A stretch of DNA of 64,000 nucleotides from JAXMHB01 sp046346965 (GCA_046346965.1 JAXMHB010000005.1:1-64000); one strand, 5' to 3'. Positions 1 through 9,954 are shown, counted from the first letter of the stretch. Numbers and translations: made by a program. The notes: generated by a model from the sequence alone, not told the origin.

Positions 1-60
1 GTGAAAAGTGAAAAGTGAAAAGTGAAAAGTGAAAAGTGAAAAGTGAAAAGTGAAAAGTGA
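1..60. repeat. 7-bp tandem repeat GTGAAAA
   Basis: About eight and a half perfect copies of a 7-bp unit (GTGAAAA) run from the window edge, so the array may extend to the left. An inverted, degenerate version lies at 131-170, and the same words recur at 25896-26014. No gene was found in 1-248; the rest of this stretch is unremarkable apart from the ribosome-binding site of the next gene. Confidence 0.95.
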
Positions 61-130
61 ATCAGGATGTGCCTGACGCTCTGGCGAGCGCAAGCGCTCT
101 TCTGTAAAAATTTACGCCAAATGCCGCATG

Positions 131-170
131 CCTTTACTTTTAACTTTTCACTCTTAACTTTTCACTCACT
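131..170. repeat. Inverted counterpart of the GTGAAAA repeat
   Basis: T-rich words (ACTTTTAACTTTTCACTC type) form the reverse-complement counterpart of the array at 1-60, with about 70 bp between the arms. Transcribed together they could fold into a long, imperfect A/T-rich hairpin. The function is unknown. Confidence 0.7.
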
Positions 171-248
171 ACACTCACCACACTCACTTTAACCCCGCAC
201 CCACCCCAGCACCCACATACCCGACTGCTTTGCCCGAGGAATCACCCG

Positions 249-1967
249 ATGAAATGGTTTATCCGTCGCGTCGTCAAGAAGGGCAAGGGGCAGGTCCAGT
301 ATGAGGAAGAGATTCATTTTGGCGAAACTCTGACGATCGGCCGGGCGGCGAATCAGGCGATTTTCGTCAATGATGTGCGGGCGGCGCTGGAGCATGCGCG
401 GGTGGTAGCGCTCGGCAATGGGCGCTATCGGGTGGAATCGCTGGTGGCCGCGGGGCTCCGTATCGACGGTCGCTTCGAGCAGGCTGCCACGGCGACAGCG
501 GGCTCCAGTCTGGAGGTCGGCAACACCCGGATCACGCTGGTCGATCCGCCCAAGGATTTCGAGGCGGCGGTCGACGTGGCACTGGTCGACAAGACCGAGG
601 TAGCGGCGCGTGAACAGTCTGAAGCGCTACCGCAGAGCCTCGCCGAGGCGGGGCTGGGCAAGCGTCGGGCTGCCTGGGTGCTGCTGTTGCTGACCCTGAG
701 CCTGGGACTGCTGATTCCGCTGACCGCGCATTACGTGCCGACCTTCCGCGCGCTGGTCAAACACGTACCGATGGTGGGTCAGAACGCCTGGGACAGCGGA
801 CCGCTGGCGTCGGCGCACCATACCGTGGCCAATGACTGCCAATCCTGTCATGGCAGCCCCTTTGAGGTGGTGCAGGACGACAAGTGCATTCAGTGCCATG
901 TCGACACCGCGGCGCACGCCGATCCGCAGAAGTTTCCGCTGCCGGATATCGCCGCCGCGCGCTGCGCCCACTGTCATCGCGACCACAACGGCGATGAGGG
1001 CCTCGTGCGCGCCGATCAGGAATTGTGCAGCGACTGCCATCGCAACCTCAGCGAGCGCGTGCGCGGCGAGACCCAACTGACCAATGTGTCCGATTTCGGC
1101 ACCGACCACCCGCAGTTCCAGGTGCTGCTGCCGGGTTGGGATGCCCAGGGTCGGTACACGCCCAAGCGGGTCAGCCTGAACGAGGCGCCGTTGATGGAGC
1201 AATCCGGCCTCAAGTTCCCGCACGCCACCCATCTGCGGCCCGAGGGCCTGCAATCGCATGACGGTATTCGCAAGCTCGATTGCGCCAGTTGCCATCAGTT
1301 GGAACCCGGCGGCGCGCTGCTCAAGCCGATTGATTTCGAAGGCAATTGCCAGCAATGCCATCGACTCGATTTCGATGTGCGCATGGTCGATCGGCAAGTT
1401 CCGCACGGCAAGCCGGCAGAAATCCAGTACATGCTGGACGAGTTCTACGCCAAAGTGGCGCTGGAGGGCGGCTACGACGATGTGCAAGCGCCGGTGATCG
1501 TGCGCCAGCGGCGCCGTCCGGGCCAGCCGCCGCCGAGTCCGCAGGAACAGCGCGAAGCGCTGGAGTGGGCGCGCAACAAGGCGCGCGCGGTCGCCGACAG
1601 CCTTTACAGCGACCGCGCCTGTGGCGTCTGCCACACGGTAAGCCGCAGCGAGGGCAGCACCGGCTCGAACTGGGTGGTGGCGCCAGTGCGCGTCGCCGGC
1701 AGTTGGTACGCCAAGACCAGCTTCACCCACGCCAAGCACGCCACCATGGATTGCGGCGACTGCCACGCCGCGCGGCAGTCGATGAGCAGCGCCGATCTGC
1801 TGATCCCGGACATCGGCGTCGCCGGCGCGCCCAAGGGCGAGGCCCCCTACGCCTGTCGCGCCTGTCACGGTGGCGAGCATGCGGACGACCGCCTCGGCAG
1901 CACCTGCATCGCCTGTCATGGATTCCACCAATCCAGCTTCGTCATGCGCACGCCGCTGCTGCCCTGA
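249..1967 (+). CDS. FHA-domain multiheme cytochrome c, membrane anchored
   Basis: A 572-residue protein. Residues about 25-90 look like a degenerate FHA fold (GR near the start, EHA, GNGRYRVES, then SLEVGN). A single membrane helix lies at about 142-162. The C-terminal two thirds holds ten CxxCH heme-attachment motifs (CQSCH, CIQCH, CAHCH, CSDCH, CASCH, CQQCH, CGVCH, CGDCH, CRACH, CIACH). The topology implied is a cytoplasmic FHA domain with a periplasmic decaheme domain, which would link electron transfer to a phosphopeptide- or partner-sensing module. The FHA core Ser/Arg are not obvious, so phosphothreonine binding is uncertain. GAGGAA lies about 8 nt before the ATG. It is the first of four co-oriented genes up to 9883. 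Confidence 0.85.
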   Translation: MKWFIRRVVKKGKGQVQYEEEIHFGETLTIGRAANQAIFVNDVRAALEHARVVALGNGRYRVESLVAAGLRIDGRFEQAATATAGSSLEVGNTRITLVDPPKDFEAAVDVALVDKTEVAAREQSEALPQSLAEAGLGKRRAAWVLLLLTLSLGLLIPLTAHYVPTFRALVKHVPMVGQNAWDSGPLASAHHTVANDCQSCHGSPFEVVQDDKCIQCHVDTAAHADPQKFPLPDIAAARCAHCHRDHNGDEGLVRADQELCSDCHRNLSERVRGETQLTNVSDFGTDHPQFQVLLPGWDAQGRYTPKRVSLNEAPLMEQSGLKFPHATHLRPEGLQSHDGIRKLDCASCHQLEPGGALLKPIDFEGNCQQCHRLDFDVRMVDRQVPHGKPAEIQYMLDEFYAKVALEGGYDDVQAPVIVRQRRRPGQPPPSPQEQREALEWARNKARAVADSLYSDRACGVCHTVSRSEGSTGSNWVVAPVRVAGSWYAKTSFTHAKHATMDCGDCHAARQSMSSADLLIPDIGVAGAPKGEAPYACRACHGGEHADDRLGSTCIACHGFHQSSFVMRTPLLP

Positions 1968-2095
1968 TCTATCCGCCTCGCGCCGCACTCAGGCAATAGA
2001 CAGACTCGTCACTCGGTGTGAATCCGGCGTTATGATCCGGCTGTCGCGCCGGGCTGAGGGAACCCCCGCGGCGTATCGATCGGGGAGGACGCAGG

Positions 2096-4138
2096 ATGGC
2101 ATTAGGACGCTTGCAAGGGGCGGCGCTGGGCTTGGCCGTGGCACTCCTGGCCGGATGTGGCGGCGGCAGCGGGCCCGATAGCACCGGGACCGCACCGCCC
2201 AGCAACAGTGGCAACAGCGCTGGCTGTACCGGCAGTTGCGCCACCGCAGATTCGCGTCTGAGCGCCGCCGAGGTGCAGACGGTGATCGCGCAGGCAGTCG
2301 CCGAAGCGCAGGCGAACAATGTGCCCGCCACCATCGCGGTGGTCGATCGTGTCGGCAATGTGCTGGGCGTCTACCGCATGAGCAACGCGCGCGCCACGGT
2401 CACGGTAGGCTCCGGTCGCAACGTTCAGGGCGGCCTGGAGAACCTGATCGTCCCGTCGGAACTCGCCGCCATCGCCAAAGCGATCACCGGCGCCTATCTG
2501 TCCAGCGAAGGCAATGCCTTCTCGACGCGCACGGCCAGTCAGATCGTCCAGCAGCATTTCAATCCCGGCGAGAGCAACGCGCCCTCGGGCCCCTTGTTCG
2601 GCGTCCAGTTCAGTCAACTACCGTGCTCGGACCTGACGCTGCGCTTCGCCACTGGGCAATCGGCCGGTCCCGGGCCGAAGCGCTCGCCGCTCGGCCTGTC
2701 GGCCGATCCGGGCGGCTTTCCGCTGTACAAGAACGGCGTGCCGGTCGGCGGCATCGGTGTCGCCGCCGATCCCGACTACACCCTGGACGCGCGCATCGTC
2801 GATCGTGATCGCGATGTGGACGAGATGATCGCCATGGCCGGCACCTTCGGCTTTGGCGCGCCCACCAATCGTCGCGGCGATGCGATCACGGCGGACGGCA
2901 AGACCTTCCGATTCAGTGATGTGGAATACGCCGACCTGGCACGCACGCCCGGCAACGCGCCCGCCCTCAGCACGCTGCCGGCGAGCGCCGGTAGCTTCAT
3001 CCGCGTGCCGGCCTACGCCGATGCGCAGGTACGTGATGGCGTCGCCTTCGGCCAACCCTTGTCGGGCATCCGCCCGGCCGACGCCAATCTGGCGGGTCTG
3101 GATGCCTTCGTGCTGGTCGATGCCAGCAACGCCAACCGCTTTCCCGTCCGCGCCGGCAACGGCAGCGAGGCGCTGACTGCCAACGAGGTGCAAACCATCC
3201 TCAGCGAGGCGCTGAAAGTGGCCAACCGTGCGCGCGCCCAGATCCGCCAGCCGCTCGGCTCGCAGGCCCGGGTGACGGTGTCGGTGGTCGATGCCAGCGG
3301 TCAGGTCCTGGCGCTGGCACGCACGCGCGATGCGCCGGTGTTCGGCATCGACGTGTCCCTGCAGAAGGCGCGTACCGCGGCCTTTTTCTCGGCGAGCAAT
3401 GCTGCCACCGCGCTCGGCGGACTGGCGCCAGCGACCTACCTCAACGCCACACTGGACGCCGCGGGCGTGCAATTCCGCAGCGTCGGCAGCGGCCCGATCG
3501 CCGATGCGGTGCCGCGGCTGCGCAATTTCCTGGGACTGCCGAACGCGCTGGCCGATGGCAGCGTCGCCTTCTCCGACCGCGCGGTTGGCAATTTGGCGCG
3601 GCCCTTCTATCCGGACGGCATCATCGGCAACGCGCCGGGCCCCTTCAGCAATCCCTTCGATTCCTGGAGTCCCTTCGATGTCGGTCTGCAGCTGGATCTG
3701 GTCTACAACCAGGTGGCACTGCATCTGGCGCATTACCTGAATCAGGCCGGGCTGGCCCTGTTCCTCAATGGCAGCGCGCTGGCGCCGGCGCCAACTGCGG
3801 CCAATCCGGTGCCGCTGCCCGATATCGGCTTCAACTGCACCGGCATCCCGGCGCTGGCCAATGGCATTCAGATCTTCCCCGGCAGCGTGCCGATCTATCG
3901 CGGCGAACGCCTCGTGGGCGCCATCGGCGTTTCCGGCGACGGCGTCGATCAGGACGACATGGTCTCCTTCCTCGGCCTGCACAATGCCAGTGTGGCCTTG
4001 AACGGCAGCGTCGGCAACGCGCCGACCGCGCGCCGCGCCGATCAACTGGTGCCGGACAACGCGCGTCTGCGCTATGTGCAGTGCCCGCAGGCCCCGTTCA
4101 TCGATTCCACCGAACAAAACGTGTGCGAGGGCAAGTGA
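2096..4138 (+). CDS. Lipoprotein with two GlcG/HbpS-like domains
   Basis: 680 residues. The N-terminus has a hydrophobic stretch ending in LLAGC, a lipobox, so it is probably a lipoprotein. The segment from about residue 55 (LSAAEVQTVIAQAVAEA, then TIAVVDRVGNVLGVYR) and a second from about 360 (LTANEVQTILSEALKVA, then VSVVDASGQVLALAR) both match the GlcG/HbpS (DUF336) fold, a family that includes heme-responsive sensory proteins. The context between two decaheme cytochromes fits heme or redox handling at the envelope, but that role is inferred. GGGGAGGA precedes the ATG. The gene ends one base before the ATG of the next, so the two are probably translationally coupled. Confidence 0.75.
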   Translation: MALGRLQGAALGLAVALLAGCGGGSGPDSTGTAPPSNSGNSAGCTGSCATADSRLSAAEVQTVIAQAVAEAQANNVPATIAVVDRVGNVLGVYRMSNARATVTVGSGRNVQGGLENLIVPSELAAIAKAITGAYLSSEGNAFSTRTASQIVQQHFNPGESNAPSGPLFGVQFSQLPCSDLTLRFATGQSAGPGPKRSPLGLSADPGGFPLYKNGVPVGGIGVAADPDYTLDARIVDRDRDVDEMIAMAGTFGFGAPTNRRGDAITADGKTFRFSDVEYADLARTPGNAPALSTLPASAGSFIRVPAYADAQVRDGVAFGQPLSGIRPADANLAGLDAFVLVDASNANRFPVRAGNGSEALTANEVQTILSEALKVANRARAQIRQPLGSQARVTVSVVDASGQVLALARTRDAPVFGIDVSLQKARTAAFFSASNAATALGGLAPATYLNATLDAAGVQFRSVGSGPIADAVPRLRNFLGLPNALADGSVAFSDRAVGNLARPFYPDGIIGNAPGPFSNPFDSWSPFDVGLQLDLVYNQVALHLAHYLNQAGLALFLNGSALAPAPTAANPVPLPDIGFNCTGIPALANGIQIFPGSVPIYRGERLVGAIGVSGDGVDQDDMVSFLGLHNASVALNGSVGNAPTARRADQLVPDNARLRYVQCPQAPFIDSTEQNVCEGK

Positions 4139-4139
4139 T

Positions 4140-5930
4140 ATGAGTCTGTGTCTCTCCGCCGCGCTGGCCACCCTGCTCTGTCCCACCGGACCGGATCTCA
4201 ACTTCGTCGACGGCGCCGCGCCCTTGCTCGGTGGCGCCTTGCCCGCCTACCTCTATGACCCGGATACCGTGAAGACGCAGCGACGCCGCCCCGGTCATCC
4301 GCCGCCAGGCCCGCGCACACGGCCGGACCAAAATCCCAACAACACCGATCCGGCGCCCATCGATGCGGTGGGCGAGTTCATTCCGGTGCCGGACCGCTGG
4401 CGCCTGATGGAGGCACTGGGCTTCAAATATCCCTGGTATGACCCCTACAACCAGAACATCTGGAAAGGCGACAAGCCGATCCATGACGACGACTGGTTCC
4501 TGAGTCTGCTCGCGATCTCCGATACGGTACTGGAACCGCGCTCGATTCCGACGCCGGTGGGCGCGCAGGCGAGCGCCAATCCAGGTGCTGTGGATATTTT
4601 CTCAGGTTTCGATCAAACCATCTTCTCGCAGACCGTGCTGGCGGGACTGGTCTACTACAAGGGCAATACCACCTTCAAGCCGCCCGAGTACGAGTATCGA
4701 TTGACACTGGCGCTGAATTACAACCGCGTCGAGGTCGATGACGTGCGGGCACTGACCATCGATCCGCGCAAAGGCAAGATCCGCGACGATGGCTTTCTGG
4801 CGCTCCAGGAGGTGTTTGCCGACATCCACTTGCGCGATGTTTCGCCGCGCTATGATTTCGACGCCATCCGGGTCGGCATCCAGCCCTTCTCCAGCGATTT
4901 CCGCGGCTTCCTGTTCCAGGATCTGCAGTTCGGCGTACGCCTGTTCGGCAACCGCGACAACAACAAAAAGCAGTACAACATCGCCTATTTCCGGCGCGTC
5001 GAGAAGGATCTCAATTCCGGACTCAACGACGTCGCCGAAGGCTTGCGCGATGATGATGTGCTGATTGCCAACTATTACTGGCAGGATCTGGGCATCGTTG
5101 GCTTTACCTCACAAGCGACCATCGCCTACAACCGCAACCGCGACACCGAGTTCTTCTTCGATTCCAACGGCTTCATCCAGCGTCCCTCCTCGCTCGGCAC
5201 CGAAAGGCCGCGCGAGTATGACGTGGTGTACCTGGGCTACAACGGCGACGGCCATATCGGCCCGGTGAATCTCAGCACTAGCGCTTACTATGTGTTCGGC
5301 AACAACGACGGCACCTTCACCGGACGCGACAGTGATGTCCGTGCCGGCTTTTTCGCCGCCGAGCTTTCCAAGGATTACGACTGGATCCGCCCACGGCTGT
5401 CGATTGCCTATGCCAGCGGCGATAGCGACCCGCTCGACGACCGCAGCAATGGCTATGACGCCATTTTCGAAAATCCCATTTTCGCGGGCGCCGATACCAG
5501 TTACTGGATACGCCAGAACATTCCACTGATCGGTGGCGGCGGCGTGACGCTCGCCTCGCGCAATGGCTTGCTGCCATCGATGCGGCCGTCCAAGGAGCAA
5601 GGCCAATCGAATTTCGACAATCCGGGACTGCGCCTGCTCGGCGTGGGTGCCGACTTCGATCTGACGCCGCAGTCGCGGGTGTCGGTGAATCTGAACCAGC
5701 TGTGGTTCGACGACACCGCCGTGCTGGAACTCGCGCGCAATCAAGCGCCGATCGATCGCGAGATCGGCACCGATCTGTCGCTCGCCTGGATCTGGCGTCC
5801 GTACATGACGCAGAACCTGGTGGTCCGGCTCTCTGGCGCGCTGCTGGAGCCCGGCGCCGGCCTCGCCGACCTATACGGCGATGACGACACCTACTACACC
5901 GTGCTCGGCAACGTCATCCTGACTTACTGA
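4140..5930 (+). CDS. Outer-membrane beta-barrel protein, porin-like
   Basis: 596 residues from the ATG at 4140, chosen because the preceding gene stops at 4138 and GAGGGCAAG lies just upstream. A short hydrophobic N-terminus is followed by a Pro-rich segment. The body alternates polar and aromatic residues in strands separated by Asp/Asn/Gly loops and ends in an aromatic residue (VILTY), typical of an outer-membrane barrel. The sequence resembles alginate-export-type porins, though I cannot assign a substrate. Sitting between two multiheme cytochromes, it could be the barrel of a porin-cytochrome conduit (inference). It could equally be a plain porin. Confidence 0.7.
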   Translation: MSLCLSAALATLLCPTGPDLNFVDGAAPLLGGALPAYLYDPDTVKTQRRRPGHPPPGPRTRPDQNPNNTDPAPIDAVGEFIPVPDRWRLMEALGFKYPWYDPYNQNIWKGDKPIHDDDWFLSLLAISDTVLEPRSIPTPVGAQASANPGAVDIFSGFDQTIFSQTVLAGLVYYKGNTTFKPPEYEYRLTLALNYNRVEVDDVRALTIDPRKGKIRDDGFLALQEVFADIHLRDVSPRYDFDAIRVGIQPFSSDFRGFLFQDLQFGVRLFGNRDNNKKQYNIAYFRRVEKDLNSGLNDVAEGLRDDDVLIANYYWQDLGIVGFTSQATIAYNRNRDTEFFFDSNGFIQRPSSLGTERPREYDVVYLGYNGDGHIGPVNLSTSAYYVFGNNDGTFTGRDSDVRAGFFAAELSKDYDWIRPRLSIAYASGDSDPLDDRSNGYDAIFENPIFAGADTSYWIRQNIPLIGGGGVTLASRNGLLPSMRPSKEQGQSNFDNPGLRLLGVGADFDLTPQSRVSVNLNQLWFDDTAVLELARNQAPIDREIGTDLSLAWIWRPYMTQNLVVRLSGALLEPGAGLADLYGDDDTYYTVLGNVILTY

Positions 5931-5950
5931 GCCGGCGCCGGCTTCGTTTT
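5930..5950 (+). terminator. Possible weak terminator or attenuator
   Basis: A 14-bp palindrome (AGCCGGCGCCGGCT) is followed by TCGTTTTG, just after the barrel gene. The stem is short (5 bp around GCGC) and the T-run only four, so at most it would reduce read-through into the next cytochrome gene. Confidence 0.35.
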
Positions 5951-5995
5951 GTATTCCCGGCTTCCGACGCGGAAGCGGTGCTGAAAGAGGCAACC

Positions 5996-8900
5996 ATGAA
6001 GAGCCTGTCCCTGATGACTCTACCGCGCCTGATCCTGCTGACGACACTGGTGTGGCCGGGCGCGTACGCCCGGGCAGCGGAGGCCGAGAAGCCGGTCGAG
6101 CGCCAGTACGTGAAGGCGCCGGACGCCCCGAAAACGCAGAGCTGGGCGCAGGCTGAAGCCAAGAGCGCCGGCTGCGTCAGCTGCCACAATCCGGTCGATC
6201 AGAAGACCATGCACGCCTCGCCGGCGGTGGTGCTCGGTTGCACCGATTGCCATGGCGGCGACGCGACGGTGGTTGGTCCCAGCGATGGCCAGGGCAAGAC
6301 GGCGCGCGCACCTGGCCATGGCAGCGCGGGCGAGCATGGTCATGATTTGGCGGCATACGGCGGCGACTACCTGGCCTCGATGGAGAAAGCGCACGTGCTG
6401 CCGCGCTACCCCGGCGCCTGGCACTATCCGCGCTCGGCCAACCCTGAGCGCACCTATACCCTGCTGAATCGCGAGGCGCCCGAATTCATCCGCTTCATGA
6501 ATCCGGGCGATTTGCGCATCGCCCACGAAGCCTGCGGCGCCTGCCACATGCCGATCATCGAGAACGCCAAGCGTTCGATCATGGCCACCAGCGCCATGCT
6601 GTGGGGCGGCGCCGCGTACAACAATGGCATCCTGAAGTTCAAACGCTACATTCTGGGTGAGGGCTACACGCGCGAGGGCGAAGCCGCCACCATCACTTCG
6701 CTGGAACCAGTAACGCCGGCGATGCAGATCAAGGGCGCGCTGGCGCAACTGGTGCCGCTGCCGGCTTGGGAAGTGATTCCGCCGGGTGACATCTTCCGCG
6801 TGTTCGAGCGCGGTGGGCGCAATATCAACACCACCTTTGCCGAAACCGGTTTGCCAAACTCGCTGGGCCAGATCCAACGGCTGGAGGAACCGGGCCGCCC
6901 CGATATTCGCCAATCCAATCGCGGCCCGGGCACCGGTCAACGCATCGCCGTCCCGGTGATCAATATCACCAAAACCCGTTTGAATGACCCGAATATGTGG
7001 TTTATGGGCACCAACGACCAGCCTGGCGATTTCCGCAACTCCGGCTGCACCTCCTGCCACGTGCCTTATGCCAATGACCGCGACCCGCGCCATTCCGGCC
7101 CCTGGGCCGTAGCCGGCCATATGGGCGAGAGCCAGCAGGCCGATCCCACCATCCCGCGCCAGGAGCCCGGCCACCCGGTGCGCCATGCTTTCACCCGTTC
7201 GATCCCCACCAGCCAGTGCATGAACTGCCACATGCACCAGCCGAATATGTTCATGAACACCTTCCTCGGCTACACCATGTGGGATTACGAGTCCGACGCA
7301 CCCTTCATGTGGCCTACCGAGCAGCGTTATCCCAGCCACGACGAGATGCGCGCGGCGCTGGACCGCAATCCGGAAGAGGCAGTGATTCGCGGCAAATGGG
7401 CGGATCTGGATTTCGTCAAGGAAGTTTCGGCGCTGAATCCGCAGCTCAAGGACACCCAGTTTGCCGACTACCACGGCCACGGCTGGAACTTCCGCGCCAT
7501 TTTCAAGCGTGACCGTCAGGGCAATCTGCTCGATGCCGAAGGTGCCAAGGTCGACGACAACGATCCGAAGAAATTCGAGAAAGCCGTGCACATGTCGAGC
7601 ATCCATGTGGATGTGGGCATGCACTGCGTGGACTGCCATTTCGCCCAGGACATGCACGGCAACGGTCACATCGTGGGCGAGGTGATGGCGGGCGTCGAGA
7701 TTCAGTGCAAGGACTGCCACGGCACGCCGGACGCCTACCCCACGCTGATCACCTCGGGCCCGATGGCGAGCAAACAGGGCCGCAACCTGACCGATCTGCG
7801 CAACCCGGACGGCCAGAAGCGCTTCGAGTGGATCGACGGCAAGCTGATCCAGCGCTCGATCATGACCGCCGGTCTGCAGTGGGAGTTGTCGCTGGTGAAG
7901 GATGTCTCCAACCCGGCCAGCCCGGCCTACAACGCCAAGGCGGACCGCGCCCACACGATGAGCCGGGACACCAAGACGCTGGCCTACGGCAAGGATGTGC
8001 CGAAGGATCAGTACGCTCACGGTGAGGACAAGATGCTCTGCTACAGCTGCCATACCAGCTGGACGACCAGCTGCGGCGGCTGCCATCTGCCGATTCAGGC
8101 CAACTGGAAGACGGCGCGGCATCACTACGAGGGCGGCGAGACGCGCAATTACGCGACCTACAACCCGCAAGTCGCGCGCGATGACGTGTTCATGCTGGCC
8201 AAGCACGGCGAGATCAAGGAGCACAAATACGCGCCGATGCGTTCGTCCAGCGCACTGGTACTGTCATCGACCAATGCCAACCGCGAGCGCATCTACATCC
8301 AGCAGCCGCCGATCTCGGCCTCGGGCTACAGCTCGCAGGCGCTGGCGCCGCACTACCCGCATACCGAGCGCCGCACCGAAACCAAGACCTGTACCGACTG
8401 CCATCTGTCGTCGGCAGGCGACAACAACGCGATCATGGCGCAGCTGTTGGGCCAGGGCACCAAGTTCATGGACTTCCTGGGCTTCAATGCCTGGGTCGGC
8501 GGCGATGGCGAGATCAGCGCGGTGCGCGTCACCGAGTGGGACGAGCCGCAGGCGGTCATCGGCAGCTACCTGCACCGCTACGCCTATCCGGATTGGTACA
8601 AGCAACACGAGGAGAAAGGCCGCGTGCTGCAGGAAGCCTATGCACACAAGGCTGGCGTCGCCCAGTGCATCCAGCTGCGCGGCGAGTACGTGTACGTGGC
8701 CGAAGGCAGCGCGGGTTTCCGCGTCTACGACGCCGCCAGCATCGCCAACAAGGGCATCAGCGAACGCATCATCACGGCGCCGTTCTCGCCCCTGGGCCAA
8801 GACACCCACATCGATACCAAGAACGCCACCTGTGTGGTGCTGGCAACGACGCAGCCGGTGCAGCCTTCGCGCAACGAGGGCGATCTGATGCGCGTGACCA

Positions 8901-9883
8901 ATCTGGAGCAGCCGGCGCATCCAATCTACCGCTATGCCTATGTGACCGATGCGGTCGAGGGCTTGATCCTGGTCGATATCGACACGCTGTACGACGGCGA
9001 ACCGCGCAACAACTTCCTCAAGCGGACGCTGACCTGGAACGAGAACGGCGTGCTCGACGGCGTGCGCCATCTGACCATCGCCGGCTACTGGTTCTACTTC
9101 GCCACGCCCAAGGGCATCGTGGTGGTCAACATGAACGACCCGCTGCAGCCGAAGTACGCTGGCACGGTCGCCCTGCCGGATGTGCGCGGCAGCCAGCAGC
9201 AGTTCCGCTATCTGTTCGTCACCACCGGCCGCGGCCTCGAGGTGATCGACATCACCCATCCGGACCAGGCGACGCTGGTGACGGACGCATTGGTGCCGAT
9301 CAAGGACGCCCACAAAGTGCACGTGGCGCGCACCTATGCCTACGTCGCGGCGGGCGCCGACGGTCTGGTGATCGTCGATGTGACGCGCCCGACGCACCCG
9401 CAGCTGTATCAGCGCTTTGACGGCGGCGGCGTGATCAACGATGCCCGCGATGTCACGGTGGCCTCGACCAATGCTTCGCTGTACGCCTACGTGGCCGACG
9501 GCCGCAACGGCCTGCGCGTGCTGCAGTTGACCGGCCCGGACATCCAGCCCAAGTTCTACGGCTACAGCCCCGAACCCAAGCCCACGCTGATCGCCAGTTA
9601 TCCCACCGGCAAGCCGGCACTTTCACTGTCGCGAGCGCTGGAGCGCGATCGCGCGGTGGATGAGACCGGCGGTCAGGTCGCCGTACTTGGTCGCGTCGGT
9701 TCGCGCCCGCTCAACGAGGCAGAGATGCGCGCCTTCTACCTGGACGCTGACGGCCATCCGTGGATGGTCGATGACCAGGTCGAGGGTCCCCGCGGCATTA
9801 CCACGCCGACGCTGCCCCTGCGCAACAACCGGACACTGGAGCAACAGGGCGCAGCGCCATTGAAACAGGTGGGCATCCACTAG
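5996..9883 (+). CDS. Secreted decaheme cytochrome c with LVIVD beta-propeller
   Basis: 1295 residues from the ATG at 5996, which has GAAAGAGG upstream and opens a clean signal peptide ending near ARAAEA. Ten CxxCH motifs occur between about residues 59 and 805 (CVSCH, CTDCH, CGACH, CTSCH, CMNCH, CVDCH, CKDCH, CYSCH, CGGCH, CTDCH). From about 890 to 1180 come repeated segments of the LVIVD type (GLILVDIDTL, GIVVVNMNDP, GLEVIDITHP, GLVIVDVTRP), which predict a beta-propeller. Signal peptide plus multiheme and propeller suggest a periplasmic or cell-surface redox protein. It is last of the four-gene set and may be the terminal reductase or electron-accepting partner (inference). Confidence 0.85.
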   Translation: MKSLSLMTLPRLILLTTLVWPGAYARAAEAEKPVERQYVKAPDAPKTQSWAQAEAKSAGCVSCHNPVDQKTMHASPAVVLGCTDCHGGDATVVGPSDGQGKTARAPGHGSAGEHGHDLAAYGGDYLASMEKAHVLPRYPGAWHYPRSANPERTYTLLNREAPEFIRFMNPGDLRIAHEACGACHMPIIENAKRSIMATSAMLWGGAAYNNGILKFKRYILGEGYTREGEAATITSLEPVTPAMQIKGALAQLVPLPAWEVIPPGDIFRVFERGGRNINTTFAETGLPNSLGQIQRLEEPGRPDIRQSNRGPGTGQRIAVPVINITKTRLNDPNMWFMGTNDQPGDFRNSGCTSCHVPYANDRDPRHSGPWAVAGHMGESQQADPTIPRQEPGHPVRHAFTRSIPTSQCMNCHMHQPNMFMNTFLGYTMWDYESDAPFMWPTEQRYPSHDEMRAALDRNPEEAVIRGKWADLDFVKEVSALNPQLKDTQFADYHGHGWNFRAIFKRDRQGNLLDAEGAKVDDNDPKKFEKAVHMSSIHVDVGMHCVDCHFAQDMHGNGHIVGEVMAGVEIQCKDCHGTPDAYPTLITSGPMASKQGRNLTDLRNPDGQKRFEWIDGKLIQRSIMTAGLQWELSLVKDVSNPASPAYNAKADRAHTMSRDTKTLAYGKDVPKDQYAHGEDKMLCYSCHTSWTTSCGGCHLPIQANWKTARHHYEGGETRNYATYNPQVARDDVFMLAKHGEIKEHKYAPMRSSSALVLSSTNANRERIYIQQPPISASGYSSQALAPHYPHTERRTETKTCTDCHLSSAGDNNAIMAQLLGQGTKFMDFLGFNAWVGGDGEISAVRVTEWDEPQAVIGSYLHRYAYPDWYKQHEEKGRVLQEAYAHKAGVAQCIQLRGEYVYVAEGSAGFRVYDAASIANKGISERIITAPFSPLGQDTHIDTKNATCVVLATTQPVQPSRNEGDLMRVTNLEQPAHPIYRYAYVTDAVEGLILVDIDTLYDGEPRNNFLKRTLTWNENGVLDGVRHLTIAGYWFYFATPKGIVVVNMNDPLQPKYAGTVALPDVRGSQQQFRYLFVTTGRGLEVIDITHPDQATLVTDALVPIKDAHKVHVARTYAYVAAGADGLVIVDVTRPTHPQLYQRFDGGGVINDARDVTVASTNASLYAYVADGRNGLRVLQLTGPDIQPKFYGYSPEPKPTLIASYPTGKPALSLSRALERDRAVDETGGQVAVLGRVGSRPLNEAEMRAFYLDADGHPWMVDDQVEGPRGITTPTLPLRNNRTLEQQGAAPLKQVGIH

Positions 9884-9890
9884 GGAAGCG

Positions 9891-9954
9891 CTTGCCAAAC
9901 ATGGGTGCGTCGGGACCCGGGACTCGGGACTCGGGACTCGGGACTCGGGACTCG
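9891..9954 (+). repeat. Dispersed intergenic repeat, copy R1
   Basis: Starts CTTGCCAAACATGGGTGCG and runs into tandem 7-mers (GGACTCG). The same start word occurs at about 16093, and inverted at about 12870. It is a short copy of the family described at 10183, 11523, 12625, 15955, 35528 and 38302. Confidence 0.8.

Noticed and set aside
627..8224. Long minus-strand open frames opposite the cytochrome genes
   Set aside because: The plus-strand frames contain twenty CxxCH motifs and signal peptides; the minus frames contain no recognisable motif.
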